Of a stretch of 12,333 nucleotides of DNA, positions 1-8,183 are shown in pieces. The position numbers and the translations under genes are program-made. Each line of letters starts with the position of its first letter. The first letter of the stretch is position 1. This DNA comes from Allobranchiibius sp038199265 (GTDB lineage Bacteria; Actinomycetota; Actinomycetes; Actinomycetales; Dermatophilaceae), in the NCBI GenBank assembly GCA_038199265.1, contig JBBPZD010000029.1, positions 1 through 12,333 on the forward strand. Direction: 5' to 3'. Below the pieces are notes generated by a model. It was not told the origin of the DNA. It searched no databases and was given only the letters and a program-made list of their open reading frames with translations.

Positions 1-1
1 C

Positions 2-1984
2 GCTTCGCACAGGTGGCGGGCGCTGCTGTCGGGGGCGTTGACCTGTCTGGTCGGGCTCGGTGGCGTACTCGCCGGAGTCGGCGCCCTGGCCGGCGCGTCA
101 TGGTCGATGATCGTGCCAGGCCTGCTGCCGCTGAGCGAAGCCGTGCTCGTGGTCGACCCGTTGTCCGGCCTCTTCATGACGCTGGTGGGGGTGGTTGCCA
201 TTGCGGCCGGCATCTACAGCGTCGGTTATCCCCACGTCCGTACCACTGACCACGACGCTGGCGAAGGGGTCGGCTCGCGGACCGTCCAGGCAGCCCTGCC
301 GCTCTTCGTGGCCGCGATGGTGGCTGTGCCCGCGGCGGGGAACGTGACGACTTTCCTCGTCCTGTGGGAGCTGATGGCGCTGGCTTCGCTGGTCCTTGTA
401 CTCGCCGAGCACCGGGCGCGGCCCGAGGTGGGTCAGGCCGGGGTCTGGTACGCGGGGATGACGCACGCCGGACTGGTCGCGATCCTCCTCGGTCTGGTCG
501 TGTTCGCGAACGCGGCCGGCACTGAGACGTTCGCCGGAATGCGGGCGGCGTCGCCGGGGCTGTCACCGACCACGCGTTCGCTGGTGTTCCTGCTCGTGTT
601 CGCCGGGTTCGGGTCGAAAGCCGGGCTGGTGCCGCTGCATGTCTGGCTGCCGCGCGCCCATCCCGAGGCCCCGAGCTACGTCTCGGCTCTGATGTCCGCG
701 GCGATGGTCAACCTGGGACTGTACGGCGTGTTGCGGGTCGGATTCGACCTGCTCGGAGGCGGCCCGCGGTGGTGGTGGATCGTGGTGCTCGCCGTGGGCG
801 GGCTCTCTGCGCTGTACGGGGTTCTGCAGGCGGGCGTGGCCACCGATCTCAAGCGGTTGCTGGCGTACTCGACCACGGAGAACCTCGGCCTGATCTTCAT
901 CGGTGTGGGCGCTGCAGGCATGTTCGCTGCGGAGGGCGATACGGAACTGGCCAGCCTACTGATGATCGCCGCCGTGCTGCACACGGTGAACCACGCGGGT
1001 TTCAAGACGCTGTTGTTCCTGGGCGCTGGCGCGGTTCTGCGCAGCACCGGCCTGCGCGATCTCGACAAGATGGGTGGCCTCGCACGCCGGATGCCGGCCA
1101 CCGCCCTGCTTTTCGGACTGGGTGCGCTCGGCGCCTCGGGGTTGCCTCCCGGCAACGGGTTCGTTTCCGAATGGCTACTTCTCCAGGGACTGATCCACAG
1201 CCTGTCGCCGTCAGGCGCGCCCGATATCGCCACAGCGATCGCCATGCCGCTCGCCGTGGGAACCGTCGCACTGACTGCCGGGCTCGGCGTCGCCATGTTC
1301 GTAAAAGCCTTCGGGGTCGGGTTCCTGGCCCGGCCACGATCGGCCGAGGCGGCCGCTGCGGCCGAGGTCCCGCGCACCATGCGAGCGGGCATGGTGCTCG
1401 CAGCAACGTGCTGTGCGGTCCTGGCGTTGGTGCCGTTGATGCTGGTCCGCTCACTCGACGGGGTCCTTCGCGCAATGCCCTTCATCGGTCAGGAACGACC
1501 GGTCGGCGGTGTGGTGGAGCTCCGGCTGTCGGGCATCGAGGGGGCGATGTCCCCGGTCCTGATCGCGCTGGGCCTGACCGGGGGAGCGTTACTCATCGCT
1601 TTCCTCTTGCGCCGTGTGGGTGGTCAGCGGCGACGCACCGCCCTGGTATGGGGGTGTGGCGGCACCCGGCTGAGCCCACGCATGCAGTACACGGCTACCG
1701 CGTACGCCGAGCCACTCACCCGGGTCTTCGACGATGTACTCGGCCCCGAGCAGGACATAGACATCACCCATCACGTCGAGTCGTCCTATCTCGTCAAGAG
1801 CGTCCGCTATCGCCAACGGGTCTCGGATCGCATCGAGAACCGGCTCTATCCACCCCTTCTGGCTGCGGTGTTGTGGTGGGCGGCTGTGGCGCGACGTCTC
1901 CAGAACGGAAGCGTGCACCGGTACCTCGCCTACGGACTGGTAGGTCTGCTGCTCGTGCTCATCGCGGCAGGGGTGACGTCGTGA
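2..1984 (+). CDS. hyfB: HyfB-like proton-translocating membrane subunit of a hydrogenase-4/Ehr-type complex (5' partial)
   Basis: This is an antiporter-like membrane subunit (NuoL/Mrp type, Proton_antipo_M family) of a complex I-related enzyme, expected to move protons or cations across the cytoplasmic membrane. The frame is open to the left edge and the first visible residues already read as the end of a membrane helix, so the true start is probably upstream; a TTG at 38 is the only early in-frame start seen. Family residues are present: the TM5 glutamate in LWELMALASL (368-370), the motif WYAGMTHAG with His where other antiporter-like subunits have the TM7 lysine, as is usual for HyfB, and the TM8 lysine in GFGSKAGLVPLHVWLPRAHP (617-619). 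The C-terminal tail has the HyfB-type MQYTATAYAEPL segment and a last membrane helix. The visible 660 residues fit HyfB or M. tuberculosis Rv0083. Its stop overlaps the next start (GTGA). Confidence 0.9.
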   Translation, partial: ASHRWRALLSGALTCLVGLGGVLAGVGALAGASWSMIVPGLLPLSEAVLVVDPLSGLFMTLVGVVAIAAGIYSVGYPHVRTTDHDAGEGVGSRTVQAALPLFVAAMVAVPAAGNVTTFLVLWELMALASLVLVLAEHRARPEVGQAGVWYAGMTHAGLVAILLGLVVFANAAGTETFAGMRAASPGLSPTTRSLVFLLVFAGFGSKAGLVPLHVWLPRAHPEAPSYVSALMSAAMVNLGLYGVLRVGFDLLGGGPRWWWIVVLAVGGLSALYGVLQAGVATDLKRLLAYSTTENLGLIFIGVGAAGMFAAEGDTELASLLMIAAVLHTVNHAGFKTLLFLGAGAVLRSTGLRDLDKMGGLARRMPATALLFGLGALGASGLPPGNGFVSEWLLLQGLIHSLSPSGAPDIATAIAMPLAVGTVALTAGLGVAMFVKAFGVGFLARPRSAEAAAAAEVPRTMRAGMVLAATCCAVLALVPLMLVRSLDGVLRAMPFIGQERPVGGVVELRLSGIEGAMSPVLIALGLTGGALLIAFLLRRVGGQRRRTALVWGCGGTRLSPRMQYTATAYAEPLTRVFDDVLGPEQDIDITHHVESSYLVKSVRYRQRVSDRIENRLYPPLLAAVLWWAAVARRLQNGSVHRYLAYGLVGLLLVLIAAGVTS

Positions 1985-2940
1985 ACGCGGTCGCGACGCC
2001 ATGGTCGGCGCTCGGCGTGGTCCTGCAGGTTCTCCTGATCATGGCCGGCGCCCCGGTCCTGGTTGCGCTGTTGCGTCAGGTGCGGGCGAGGCTCGAGGGT
2101 CGTGCCGGTGCTGGTCTGGGACAGCCGTGGCGCGACCTGCGCAAGCTGTTCAGGAAAGAATCCATCGCCCCTGACGGTTCGACTATCGTCTTCGCCGCGG
2201 CGCCGGCCGTGGCGCTGAGCTCGATGGTGCTGATCGCGTCGGCCGCCCCGTTCATCACGACCACTTCCCCGCTCGACGGGGTGGCAGACCTCTACGCGGT
2301 CGTGTCTTTGTTACTGGTCGCATCGATCGCCCTGGCACTGGCAGGGCTCGACACCGGTTCGGCGTTCGGCGGCATGGGATCGAGCCGTACCGTCACTGTG
2401 GCCGCTCTGGCCGAGCCGACACTGCTGGTCGCGGGCTTCGCGCTCGCGGTGCAGGTCGGATCCTCGAACTTGTCGAGCCTGGTCGAACACGGACAGCGCC
2501 TACCGGGCACGATCTTTTCACCGGCGGGCCTGCTGGCCGCGGTAGCGCTGTGGATCGTGGTGGTCGCCGAGGCCGGTCGGTTGCCGGTCGACAATCCGTC
2601 GACCCATCTCGAGCTGACGATGATCCACGAGGCGACGATCCTGGAGTATGCGGGCCCTGACCTCGCCCTGGTGGAACTTGGTTCCGCCATGCGCCTTGCG
2701 GTCCTGCTCGGTCTCTGGGGCAACCTGTTCCTGCCCTGGGGTGTAGCGACCACGGCCGGACCCGGCGCGCTCCTTCTCGGCGCGCTTGTTTTCGTCGTCA
2801 AGGTCGCAGTCCTCGGCGCTGTCCTTGCCGCGAGCGAGGTCTTTATGGCGAAGTGGCGTCTGTTCCGGGTGCCCGAACTGCTCGCGGGCTCGTTTCTCTT
2901 CAGTGTCCTGGCCGTCTCGTCCTCCTTCTTCCTCGCATGA
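1981..2940 (+). CDS. hycD: HycD/HyfC, NuoH-like membrane anchor subunit
   Basis: This 319-residue membrane protein belongs to the complex I subunit 1 family (NuoH/HycD/HyfC), which joins the hydrophilic catalytic arm to the ion-pumping membrane arm. The GTG start at 1981 overlaps the hyfB stop, giving a translationally coupled start. After the first helix it has the cytosolic family signature QPWRDLRKLFRKE at residues 48-60. Near residues 197-218 it has the acidic loop EAGRLPVDNP followed by HLELTMIHEA, with E197, D204, E211 and E217 as the charged residues typical of this subunit. Helices alternate throughout and the length matches the usual 310-320 residues. There is no sign of damage. A 38-bp gap separates it from the next gene. 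Confidence 0.93.
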   Translation: MNAVATPWSALGVVLQVLLIMAGAPVLVALLRQVRARLEGRAGAGLGQPWRDLRKLFRKESIAPDGSTIVFAAAPAVALSSMVLIASAAPFITTTSPLDGVADLYAVVSLLLVASIALALAGLDTGSAFGGMGSSRTVTVAALAEPTLLVAGFALAVQVGSSNLSSLVEHGQRLPGTIFSPAGLLAAVALWIVVVAEAGRLPVDNPSTHLELTMIHEATILEYAGPDLALVELGSAMRLAVLLGLWGNLFLPWGVATTAGPGALLLGALVFVVKVAVLGAVLAASEVFMAKWRLFRVPELLAGSFLFSVLAVSSSFFLA

Positions 2941-2978
2941 CCCCCGCTTCCAGCGTCGCCACGGGGAGGAGATAGCTC

Positions 2979-3638
2979 GTGTCCGTCACGCTCTTCGCAC
3001 AGCTTCTCTACCTCTGCTGCGGTGGTCTGTTGCTGTCTTCGGTGCTGATGCTGTGGCGCCGGCGGTTGTCGGCACTGGTCAGCCTGCTGGCTGCCCAGGG
3101 TGTGTTGCTGGCGGGAATGGCCACGCTGCTGGGTACCCAGGATGAGGGCCTGGAGCTGTACCTGGTCGCTCTGGGGATCCTCGTGCTCAAGGGCGGCGTG
3201 CTGCCCGCAGTGTTACGCCGTGCGCTCGCTGGCAGCGGTGCAGCTCGGGAGACGCAACCGTTGGTCAACGTGCCCGCCTCGCTCCTGGCGGCCGCACTGC
3301 TGACCCTGCTGGCCTACGCCGTGAGCAGACCGCTGGCGCTGCTCGATCCGACGCCGACCACGCACGCGGCACCGGTCGGGATCGCCATGGTCCTGCTGGG
3401 GTTCTTCATGTTGGTCACCCGCCGCCGCGCACTGTCCCAGGTCGCGGGGTTCCTGCTGCTGGACAACGGGATTGCCGCGACCGCTTTCCTGGTCACGTCA
3501 GGGGTCCCGTTGATCGTCGAACTCGCGGTGTCCATGGACCTGCTACTGGTCGTTCTGGTCCTGCAGGTCCTCACCGTTCGGCTCCGAACGGCCTTCGGCG
3601 ACACAGACATCGGCGAGCTGCGGGAGCTGAAGGACTGA
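2979..3638 (+). CDS. hycP: HycP/HyfE, NuoK-like membrane subunit
   Basis: This 219-residue, almost wholly hydrophobic protein matches HyfE of hydrogenase 4 (about 216 residues) and HycP/Rv0085 of mycobacteria (about 220), whose C-terminal part resembles NuoK of complex I. About seven membrane helices can be read, and the charged residues cluster in short loops and at the C-terminus (GDTDIGELRELKD). The GTG start at 2979 is chosen because a strong Shine-Dalgarno sequence, GGGGAGGAG, lies at 2963-2971, seven bases upstream. It sits between hycD and hycQ as in hyf/hyc-like operons and overlaps hycQ by one base (TGATG at 3636-3640). NuoK-like subunits form part of the proton path beside the NuoH-like subunit; that role is inferred from the family. 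Confidence 0.88.
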   Translation: MSVTLFAQLLYLCCGGLLLSSVLMLWRRRLSALVSLLAAQGVLLAGMATLLGTQDEGLELYLVALGILVLKGGVLPAVLRRALAGSGAARETQPLVNVPASLLAAALLTLLAYAVSRPLALLDPTPTTHAAPVGIAMVLLGFFMLVTRRRALSQVAGFLLLDNGIAATAFLVTSGVPLIVELAVSMDLLLVVLVLQVLTVRLRTAFGDTDIGELRELKD

Positions 3639-5051
3639 TGGTCGCCATGGTCGGGGCTCCCCCCACCGGGCAGGGCGGGTTTGTGGATGCCCTGCTCATC
3701 GGGGCGCCCCTGGCTGCACCCGTGCTCGCCGCCCTGGTGTCGCTGGCCCGCCGTGAACCGAGTAGGGCTGCGGGATGGGTGAGCGTCGCTGCAGCACTCG
3801 TCATCTTGGGCAGCGGAGTGTCCGCTGCGATCCGCACCGTCGACGGGGGCGGGGTTGCCCTGACCGCCGGCTCCATGCTGCGCGTCGATGCCCTCTCCGC
3901 CGTGATGTTGATCGTGATCGGATCGGTGAGCGTCATCGCAACGTGGGCTAACGTCGACTTCGTGGGCAACGAACTGGCCTCCGGGCAGGTGTCGAGCGCC
4001 GATCTCCGTCGCTACACCACCCTCGTTCCGACATTCCTGGCAGCGATGGTGCTCGCGGTGCTGGCCAACAACCTCGGAGTTCTGTGGGCGGCCGTGGAGG
4101 CAACCACCATCGTCACGGCATTCCTCGTGGGCCACCGGCGCGGCCCTGGACTGGGACCAACTGGTCGCCCACTCGACCGAGCTCGACCCAGGAGTGATGC
4201 GGATTGCATTCGCGTTGCTGGTGCTTGGATACGGCGCCAAGGCGGGCATGATCCCCTTGCACAGCTGGCTGCCGGATGCGCACAGTCAGGCCCCGGCCCC
4301 GGTCTCCGCCCTGATGTCCGGGGTCCTGTTGCCGGTGGCGGTGTACGCCCTGATCCGGTACCGGGTCATCGCGGTGCACAGCCTCGATCCGTTGTTCGTC
4401 CGGGTTCTGCTGCTGGTGATGGCGCTGGCGTCGCTGATCCTGGCGACCTCGCTGATCATCGCCCAACGCGACTACAAGCGTCTGCTCGCCTACTCCAGCA
4501 TCGAACACATGAGTCTGATCGTGATCGGCCTGGCGATCGGGACGCCCTTGGCGATTGCCGCGAGCCTGCTGCACATTGTGGGACACGGGCTTGGCAAGGC
4601 CGTGCTGTTCTGCAGCGCCGGTCAGGTACTGCTGCTCGAGGGGACCTCCCAGATCGCCGGGGTCCGCGGGCTGCTGATGCGGCGTCCGGTGCTCGCAGCT
4701 GTGTTCGGTGTGGGATTTCTAGCGCTCCTCGGCCTCCCGCCGTTCAGCCTCTTCGTCAGTGAGCTCGCGCTGGCGCGCTCCGCGTCCGCCGACGGTCTCA
4801 CCTGGGTAATCGCCCTGGCTCTGACGATGTTGGTGATCGTCTTCGTCGCCATCGCCGCGCAGTTGGCTCCGATGATCCTGGGGTCAGGTACGACAAGTGG
4901 GACAGGTGCAAAGGGGACCAGTGCCGTCGCCGCTACCAGTTCGGCGAGCCCGATGATCGTGGGCCTGGTGGCGCTCGCGGCATTGGGCATCGTTGCGTGG
5001 CCGGTGGACCAACTGCTGCACGCTGCCAGTCTGATCGCAGGCACGCCGTGA
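3638..5051 (+). pseudogene. hycQ: HycQ/HyfF antiporter-like membrane subunit, broken by an internal deletion with frame change
   Basis: Both ends read as HyfF/HycQ, an antiporter-like ion-pumping subunit, but in two frames. The first part starts at 3638 and stays recognisable to about 4136 (166 residues), including the TM5 glutamate in VLWAAVEATT (E154, 4097-4099). Family similarity then resumes one frame over, from about 4137 to the stop at 5049-5051 (about 304 residues), beginning AALDWDQLVAHSTELDPG and including the TM8 lysine in GYGAKAGMIPLHSWLPDAH (4239-4241), then RDYKRLLAYSSIEHM. Compared with HyfF proteins, roughly 40 residues are absent at the junction, including the helix with the EAxWKY lysine. 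If translated without correction, the first frame runs to 4762 as unrelated sequence (374 residues). A GTG/ATG at 4194/4197 could start a separate C-terminal fragment. It could be a real inactivating deletion or an assembly or sequencing error. The flanking genes are intact. Confidence 0.85.
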
Positions 5052-6547
5052 CCTGCGGCCCGCATCACGATCGCCGCCAGGTCGAGGTGACCTCAGCGAG
5101 TCTGCGGCCCCGAGCACAGGCGCTGTTGGACGACAGCTTCCGACTGGCAATGATCGCCGCCCACGAGGACGAGGACCGCTTCCGGATCGTCTACGTGTTC
5201 GTCGCGACCCGACCCGACCGACGTGTCGAGCTCGTACTACCCGCCGGCGCAGAGGCCCCCTCGGTCCTCAGCCTCGCCGGGCTCTCGTTCCCGGCGGGAC
5301 GTTTTGAGCGGGAGATGCGCGACCTCTACGGAATCACGCCGATCGGCCATCCGCTGCCACGACGCCTCGTACGACACCACCATTGGCCACAGGGGTGGTA
5401 CCCGATGCGCAGTGACGCAGGCCCGCCGCCACCATTCGGCTCGACGCAGGAGCCCTTCCCGTTCCTGACAGTCGAAGGCCCAGGTGTCTTCGAGATCCCG
5501 GTTGGACCCATCCACGCCGGCCTGATCCAACCGGGACACTTCCGGCTCTCCGTAGTGGGAGAGACCGTCCTCAAGCTCAAGGCCCGCCTGTGGTTCGTCC
5601 ACCGAGGCATCGAGAAACTCGCCGAAGGGCGCCCGCTGGCAGATGTGGTGCCACTGATGGAACGGGTATCGGGAGACACGGCAGTCGGTCATACGCTGGC
5701 GTACTGCCTTGCGGTTGAAGAGGCCCTGGACTGGCCGGTTCCGGCCAGGGCCAATGTGATGCGGGCAGCGTTGCTGGAGTTGGAGCGGCTCTACAACCAC
5801 GTCACCGACCTCGGTGCCTTGTGCAACGACGCCGGTCAGGGGTTGTTGAACACCCATGCCCTGCGGGTCCGGGAGCGGCTGCTGCGACTGAACGCCGATG
5901 TCACCGGGCACCGGTTGCTGCGGGGCGCGGTCTTCCCCGGAGGGGCGGGTATCCGGGACTGGCCGGAGGCGCACGAACTACGCGAGATCGCCGCAGATGT
6001 CGCCGAGATCGTCGACCTGGCGCTGACCCACAGCGCTGTCCTCGACCGATTCAGCGGCACTGGGGTCCTCACCGCCGAACAGGTCAGCGACATCGGTGTG
6101 GTCGGGGTGGCAGCACGCGCGAGCGGTGTCGCACTCGATGCCCGCTGCGACCATCCCTTCACCGAGGCGACCGCCGAGCTGATTGCGGTCACCGAAACCG
6201 GTGGGGACGTCCTGGCCCGGTTCGTGGTCCGTGCCAACGAGGTCCAGGCCTCAGTGGCCCTGGTGCTGCGACTGATCGACGACCTCGGTTCCGGGCAGAC
6301 CACCAGTGATCAGCCCACCTGGCCGAGTCAGGGGGCTTCTGGATTGGGTCTGGTCGAGGGGTGGCGCGGCACCATCGCCCACCGCGTCGAGATCGGTGCG
6401 GACCAGCGGCTTCGGCGGCTCAAGATCGTGGACCCATCGTTCCTCAACTGGCCGGCGCTGCCCGTCGCGATGATGAACACCATCGTCCCGGACTTCCCTC
6501 TGACCAACAAGAGCTTCAATCTCTCCTACGCCGGCAACGACCTGTGA
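5048..6547 (+). CDS. hycE: HycE-like large subunit (NuoC-NuoD fusion) without [NiFe] cysteine ligands
   Basis: This 499-residue soluble subunit would sit at the cytoplasmic face of the complex. Residues 1 to about 110 are a NuoC-like (30 kDa) domain with the signature EREMRDLYGI from residue 87. From about residue 150 it is NuoD/HycE-like, with GPIHAGLIQPGHF from 153 and HRGIEKLAE from 185. In true hydrogenases of this family two CxxC pairs bind the Ni-Fe centre. Here the first reads ERVSGDT (S208 and T211 in place of Cys) and the last reads LSYAGNDL at the C-terminus (S493 and G496 in place of Cys). The protein stops there, so it also lacks the C-terminal peptide that HycI removes in E. coli HycE. 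The GTG start overlaps the hycQ stop (GTGA). The length resembles mycobacterial HycE/Rv0087. Hydrogenase activity is therefore unlikely; the real substrate is unknown. Confidence 0.9.
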   Translation: MTCGPHHDRRQVEVTSASLRPRAQALLDDSFRLAMIAAHEDEDRFRIVYVFVATRPDRRVELVLPAGAEAPSVLSLAGLSFPAGRFEREMRDLYGITPIGHPLPRRLVRHHHWPQGWYPMRSDAGPPPPFGSTQEPFPFLTVEGPGVFEIPVGPIHAGLIQPGHFRLSVVGETVLKLKARLWFVHRGIEKLAEGRPLADVVPLMERVSGDTAVGHTLAYCLAVEEALDWPVPARANVMRAALLELERLYNHVTDLGALCNDAGQGLLNTHALRVRERLLRLNADVTGHRLLRGAVFPGGAGIRDWPEAHELREIAADVAEIVDLALTHSAVLDRFSGTGVLTAEQVSDIGVVGVAARASGVALDARCDHPFTEATAELIAVTETGGDVLARFVVRANEVQASVALVLRLIDDLGSGQTTSDQPTWPSQGASGLGLVEGWRGTIAHRVEIGADQRLRRLKIVDPSFLNWPALPVAMMNTIVPDFPLTNKSFNLSYAGNDL

Positions 6548-6574
6548 GCTCGTCGCCAGGTGATTCCGGCCTGC

Positions 6575-7939
6575 TCATACCCCCGCAGCTGCGTAGTTCT
6601 GCATGAAGAGCGCTTCGGCCAGGGCGGTGTGCTCGATCTCCGAAGGGGAGACGCTCTCGTTCGGAACGTGGATGAGGCACAGCGGTTCTTCAACGCCGTA
6701 GAGCATGATCTGCGCGTCGGGGAAGGTGTTCTGGAAGACGTTGCAGAGCGGAATCGAACCGCCTTGGCCCGTCGTGGTGATGGGCCGGCCGTAGGACTCC
6801 TGCATCGCGGCGTTCATCGCATCGAAAGCTGCACCGGTGAGCGAGGCAGTGAAGGGTTGACCGGTGTCGACTCTCTCGATGCGAGATTGCAGGTGCCACG
6901 GGACACGAGTTTGTAGGTGAGCCACCAGCGCCTCTTGAGCTTCGCTTGAGTCGATCGATGGCGGCACCCGCAGGGAGATACGGGCTCGCGCAGATGCTTG
7001 GATCGCGTTGACCGAGCTTTCCACGGCCGGCACGTCGATGCCGACTATCGTCGCTGCCAGGCGTGACCAGAGCATGTCGGCGACGGGCCCGCTGCCAAGG
7101 AGGTCGACTCCCGCCAGGACATTGGCGTCCTGGCGGAATTGCTCGGTGCGGTAGGCAGCGCCCTGCCAGACGGCGGTGTCGTCCAGGCCGTCGATCGTGG
7201 TGTTTCCGGCTCTGTCGTGCAGCGAGGCGAGAACGGAGATGAGACCGGCGAGGGCATCGGGTGCGGATCCGCCGAACGTGCCGGAGTGCATTGGGCTGGA
7301 CAGCGCTGCCAGGGTGATGTCGACGGTGGCCAACCCGCGCAGGGAGGTGGTCAGGGTGGGGTGACCGACTGCTTCGTTGCCGACGTCGACGACGCAGATG
7401 GCATCTGCCCGCAGCAGGTCGGGGTGTTGCGGCACGAATGCCTCCAAACCACCGGTGCCTTGTTCCTCCGAGCCCTCTGCGATCAACTTGACGCCGACCG
7501 GGAATGACCCGTGCACGGCTTTCAGGGCGCGCAGGGCCGTCAAGTGGGCCACGATGTTGCCTTTGGAATCGGCGGTGCCCCGCCCGTACCAGCGCCCGTC
7601 CTGTCCGTCGGTCAACTCCCACACCGGGGTACGCCAGCTGTCCGCGCCAAGGGGTGGCTGTACGTCGTAGTGGCAGTACAACAGGACGGTGGGGGCCCCA
7701 GCTGGCCCGGGTGCGTGACCGGTAACGCAGTCGCTGCCGTCCGGCGTCGTGATCCGGGTCATGTCCTGCAGACCGACGTCGGTGAACTGCTTCACGATCC
7801 AGTCGGCTGCTTTGTGGCATTCGGAGATCGGTTGCTGTGCCGGGTCAGCGACCGATCGGAGTGCGATGAGATCACCGAGATCGATCTTGCATTGCGGCAT
7901 GAGTGCCGCGACCTGGGCTTTGAGCGTGGTGTCAAGCAT
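6575..7939 (-). CDS. M20-family metallopeptidase (dipeptidase-like)
   Basis: This 454-residue protein is a zinc-dependent M20 peptidase of the dipeptidase/CNDP-like group, probably cytoplasmic since no signal peptide is visible. The metal-site motifs are all present: CHYDVQP with H90 and D92, GRGTADSKGN with the bridging D124, EGSEEQG with the catalytic and ligand pair E158/E159, VVDVG with D185, and IHVPNE with H424. H218 in PMHSG lies where the lid/dimerisation domain begins. The frame is open further upstream (to 8077), but the ATG at 7939 is chosen because AGGAG lies seven bases before it and the M20 fold starts there. It is convergent with hycE, with only 27 bp between the stops, and divergent from the permease gene. 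The neighbouring permease suggests hydrolysis of imported or intracellular di- or oligopeptides; the exact substrate cannot be read. Confidence 0.92.
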   Translation of the reverse strand: MLDTTLKAQVAALMPQCKIDLGDLIALRSVADPAQQPISECHKAADWIVKQFTDVGLQDMTRITTPDGSDCVTGHAPGPAGAPTVLLYCHYDVQPPLGADSWRTPVWELTDGQDGRWYGRGTADSKGNIVAHLTALRALKAVHGSFPVGVKLIAEGSEEQGTGGLEAFVPQHPDLLRADAICVVDVGNEAVGHPTLTTSLRGLATVDITLAALSSPMHSGTFGGSAPDALAGLISVLASLHDRAGNTTIDGLDDTAVWQGAAYRTEQFRQDANVLAGVDLLGSGPVADMLWSRLAATIVGIDVPAVESSVNAIQASARARISLRVPPSIDSSEAQEALVAHLQTRVPWHLQSRIERVDTGQPFTASLTGAAFDAMNAAMQESYGRPITTTGQGGSIPLCNVFQNTFPDAQIMLYGVEEPLCLIHVPNESVSPSEIEHTALAEALFMQNYAAAGV

Positions 7940-8183
7940 GGGACTGCTCCTGTGTGGGGGTCCGACTGCGGGCATGGCCAGCGAGACAGCGGCGAGACCG
8001 TGGCTGTATCCATCGAGCGTGCTGACCCGGCCCAGTGAGAGGAGTCTTGCCCATCGAGGCGTCCCAGCCGAGGGCATAAGGTCCCCCGGCAGGGGGTTCC
8101 GGTACGGGGACGTAGGGCCCTAGGAAAGAGTCCTGAGTGCTGCTTGGCTGCGATGGCAGATACCAACTCGGCAAGGGAGCCTC
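7940..8183. promoter_or_regulatory. Divergent intergenic region between peptidase and permease genes
   Basis: These 244 bp must hold the promoters of both divergent genes unless one is read from further away. Short inverted repeats are crowded into the half nearer the permease. CCCCC and GGGGG around a four-base loop lie at 8083-8096. A perfect 10-bp palindrome, TAGGGCCCTA, is at 8113-8122. A small AGGA/TCCT hairpin is at 8122-8134. No convincing -35/-10 pair was found by eye on either strand, and no known riboswitch was recognised. An operator for a local regulator or a structured leader of the permease mRNA are both possible. Confidence 0.45.
7947..7951 (-). promoter_or_regulatory. Ribosome binding site of the M20 peptidase gene
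   Basis: On the minus strand the sequence is AGGAG, seven bases before the ATG at 7939. It decides between that start and the longer reading frame that stays open to 8077. Confidence 0.75.

Noticed and set aside
769..1980. Long plus-strand open frame joined to the front of hycD
   Set aside because: It is an Arg/Gly-rich out-of-frame shadow of hyfB; HycD similarity begins only after the GTG at 1981.
4113..4762. Programmed ribosomal frameshift as the explanation for hycQ
   Set aside because: A frameshift alone would keep all the coding sequence, but about 40 family residues are absent at the junction, and no obvious slippery run is seen there.
4997..5047. Upstream extension of hycE into the end of hycQ
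   Set aside because: No similarity in the extension, and the GTGA overlap at 5048 matches the coupling seen at hyfB/hycD.
7940..8077. N-terminal extension of the M20 peptidase
   Set aside because: The extension does not resemble M20 sequence or a signal peptide, and AGGAG is correctly placed before the ATG at 7939.
8047..8080. TTGCCC ... CATAAG as a promoter of the permease gene
   Set aside because: The spacer is about 22 bases and the second element is a poor -10 match.
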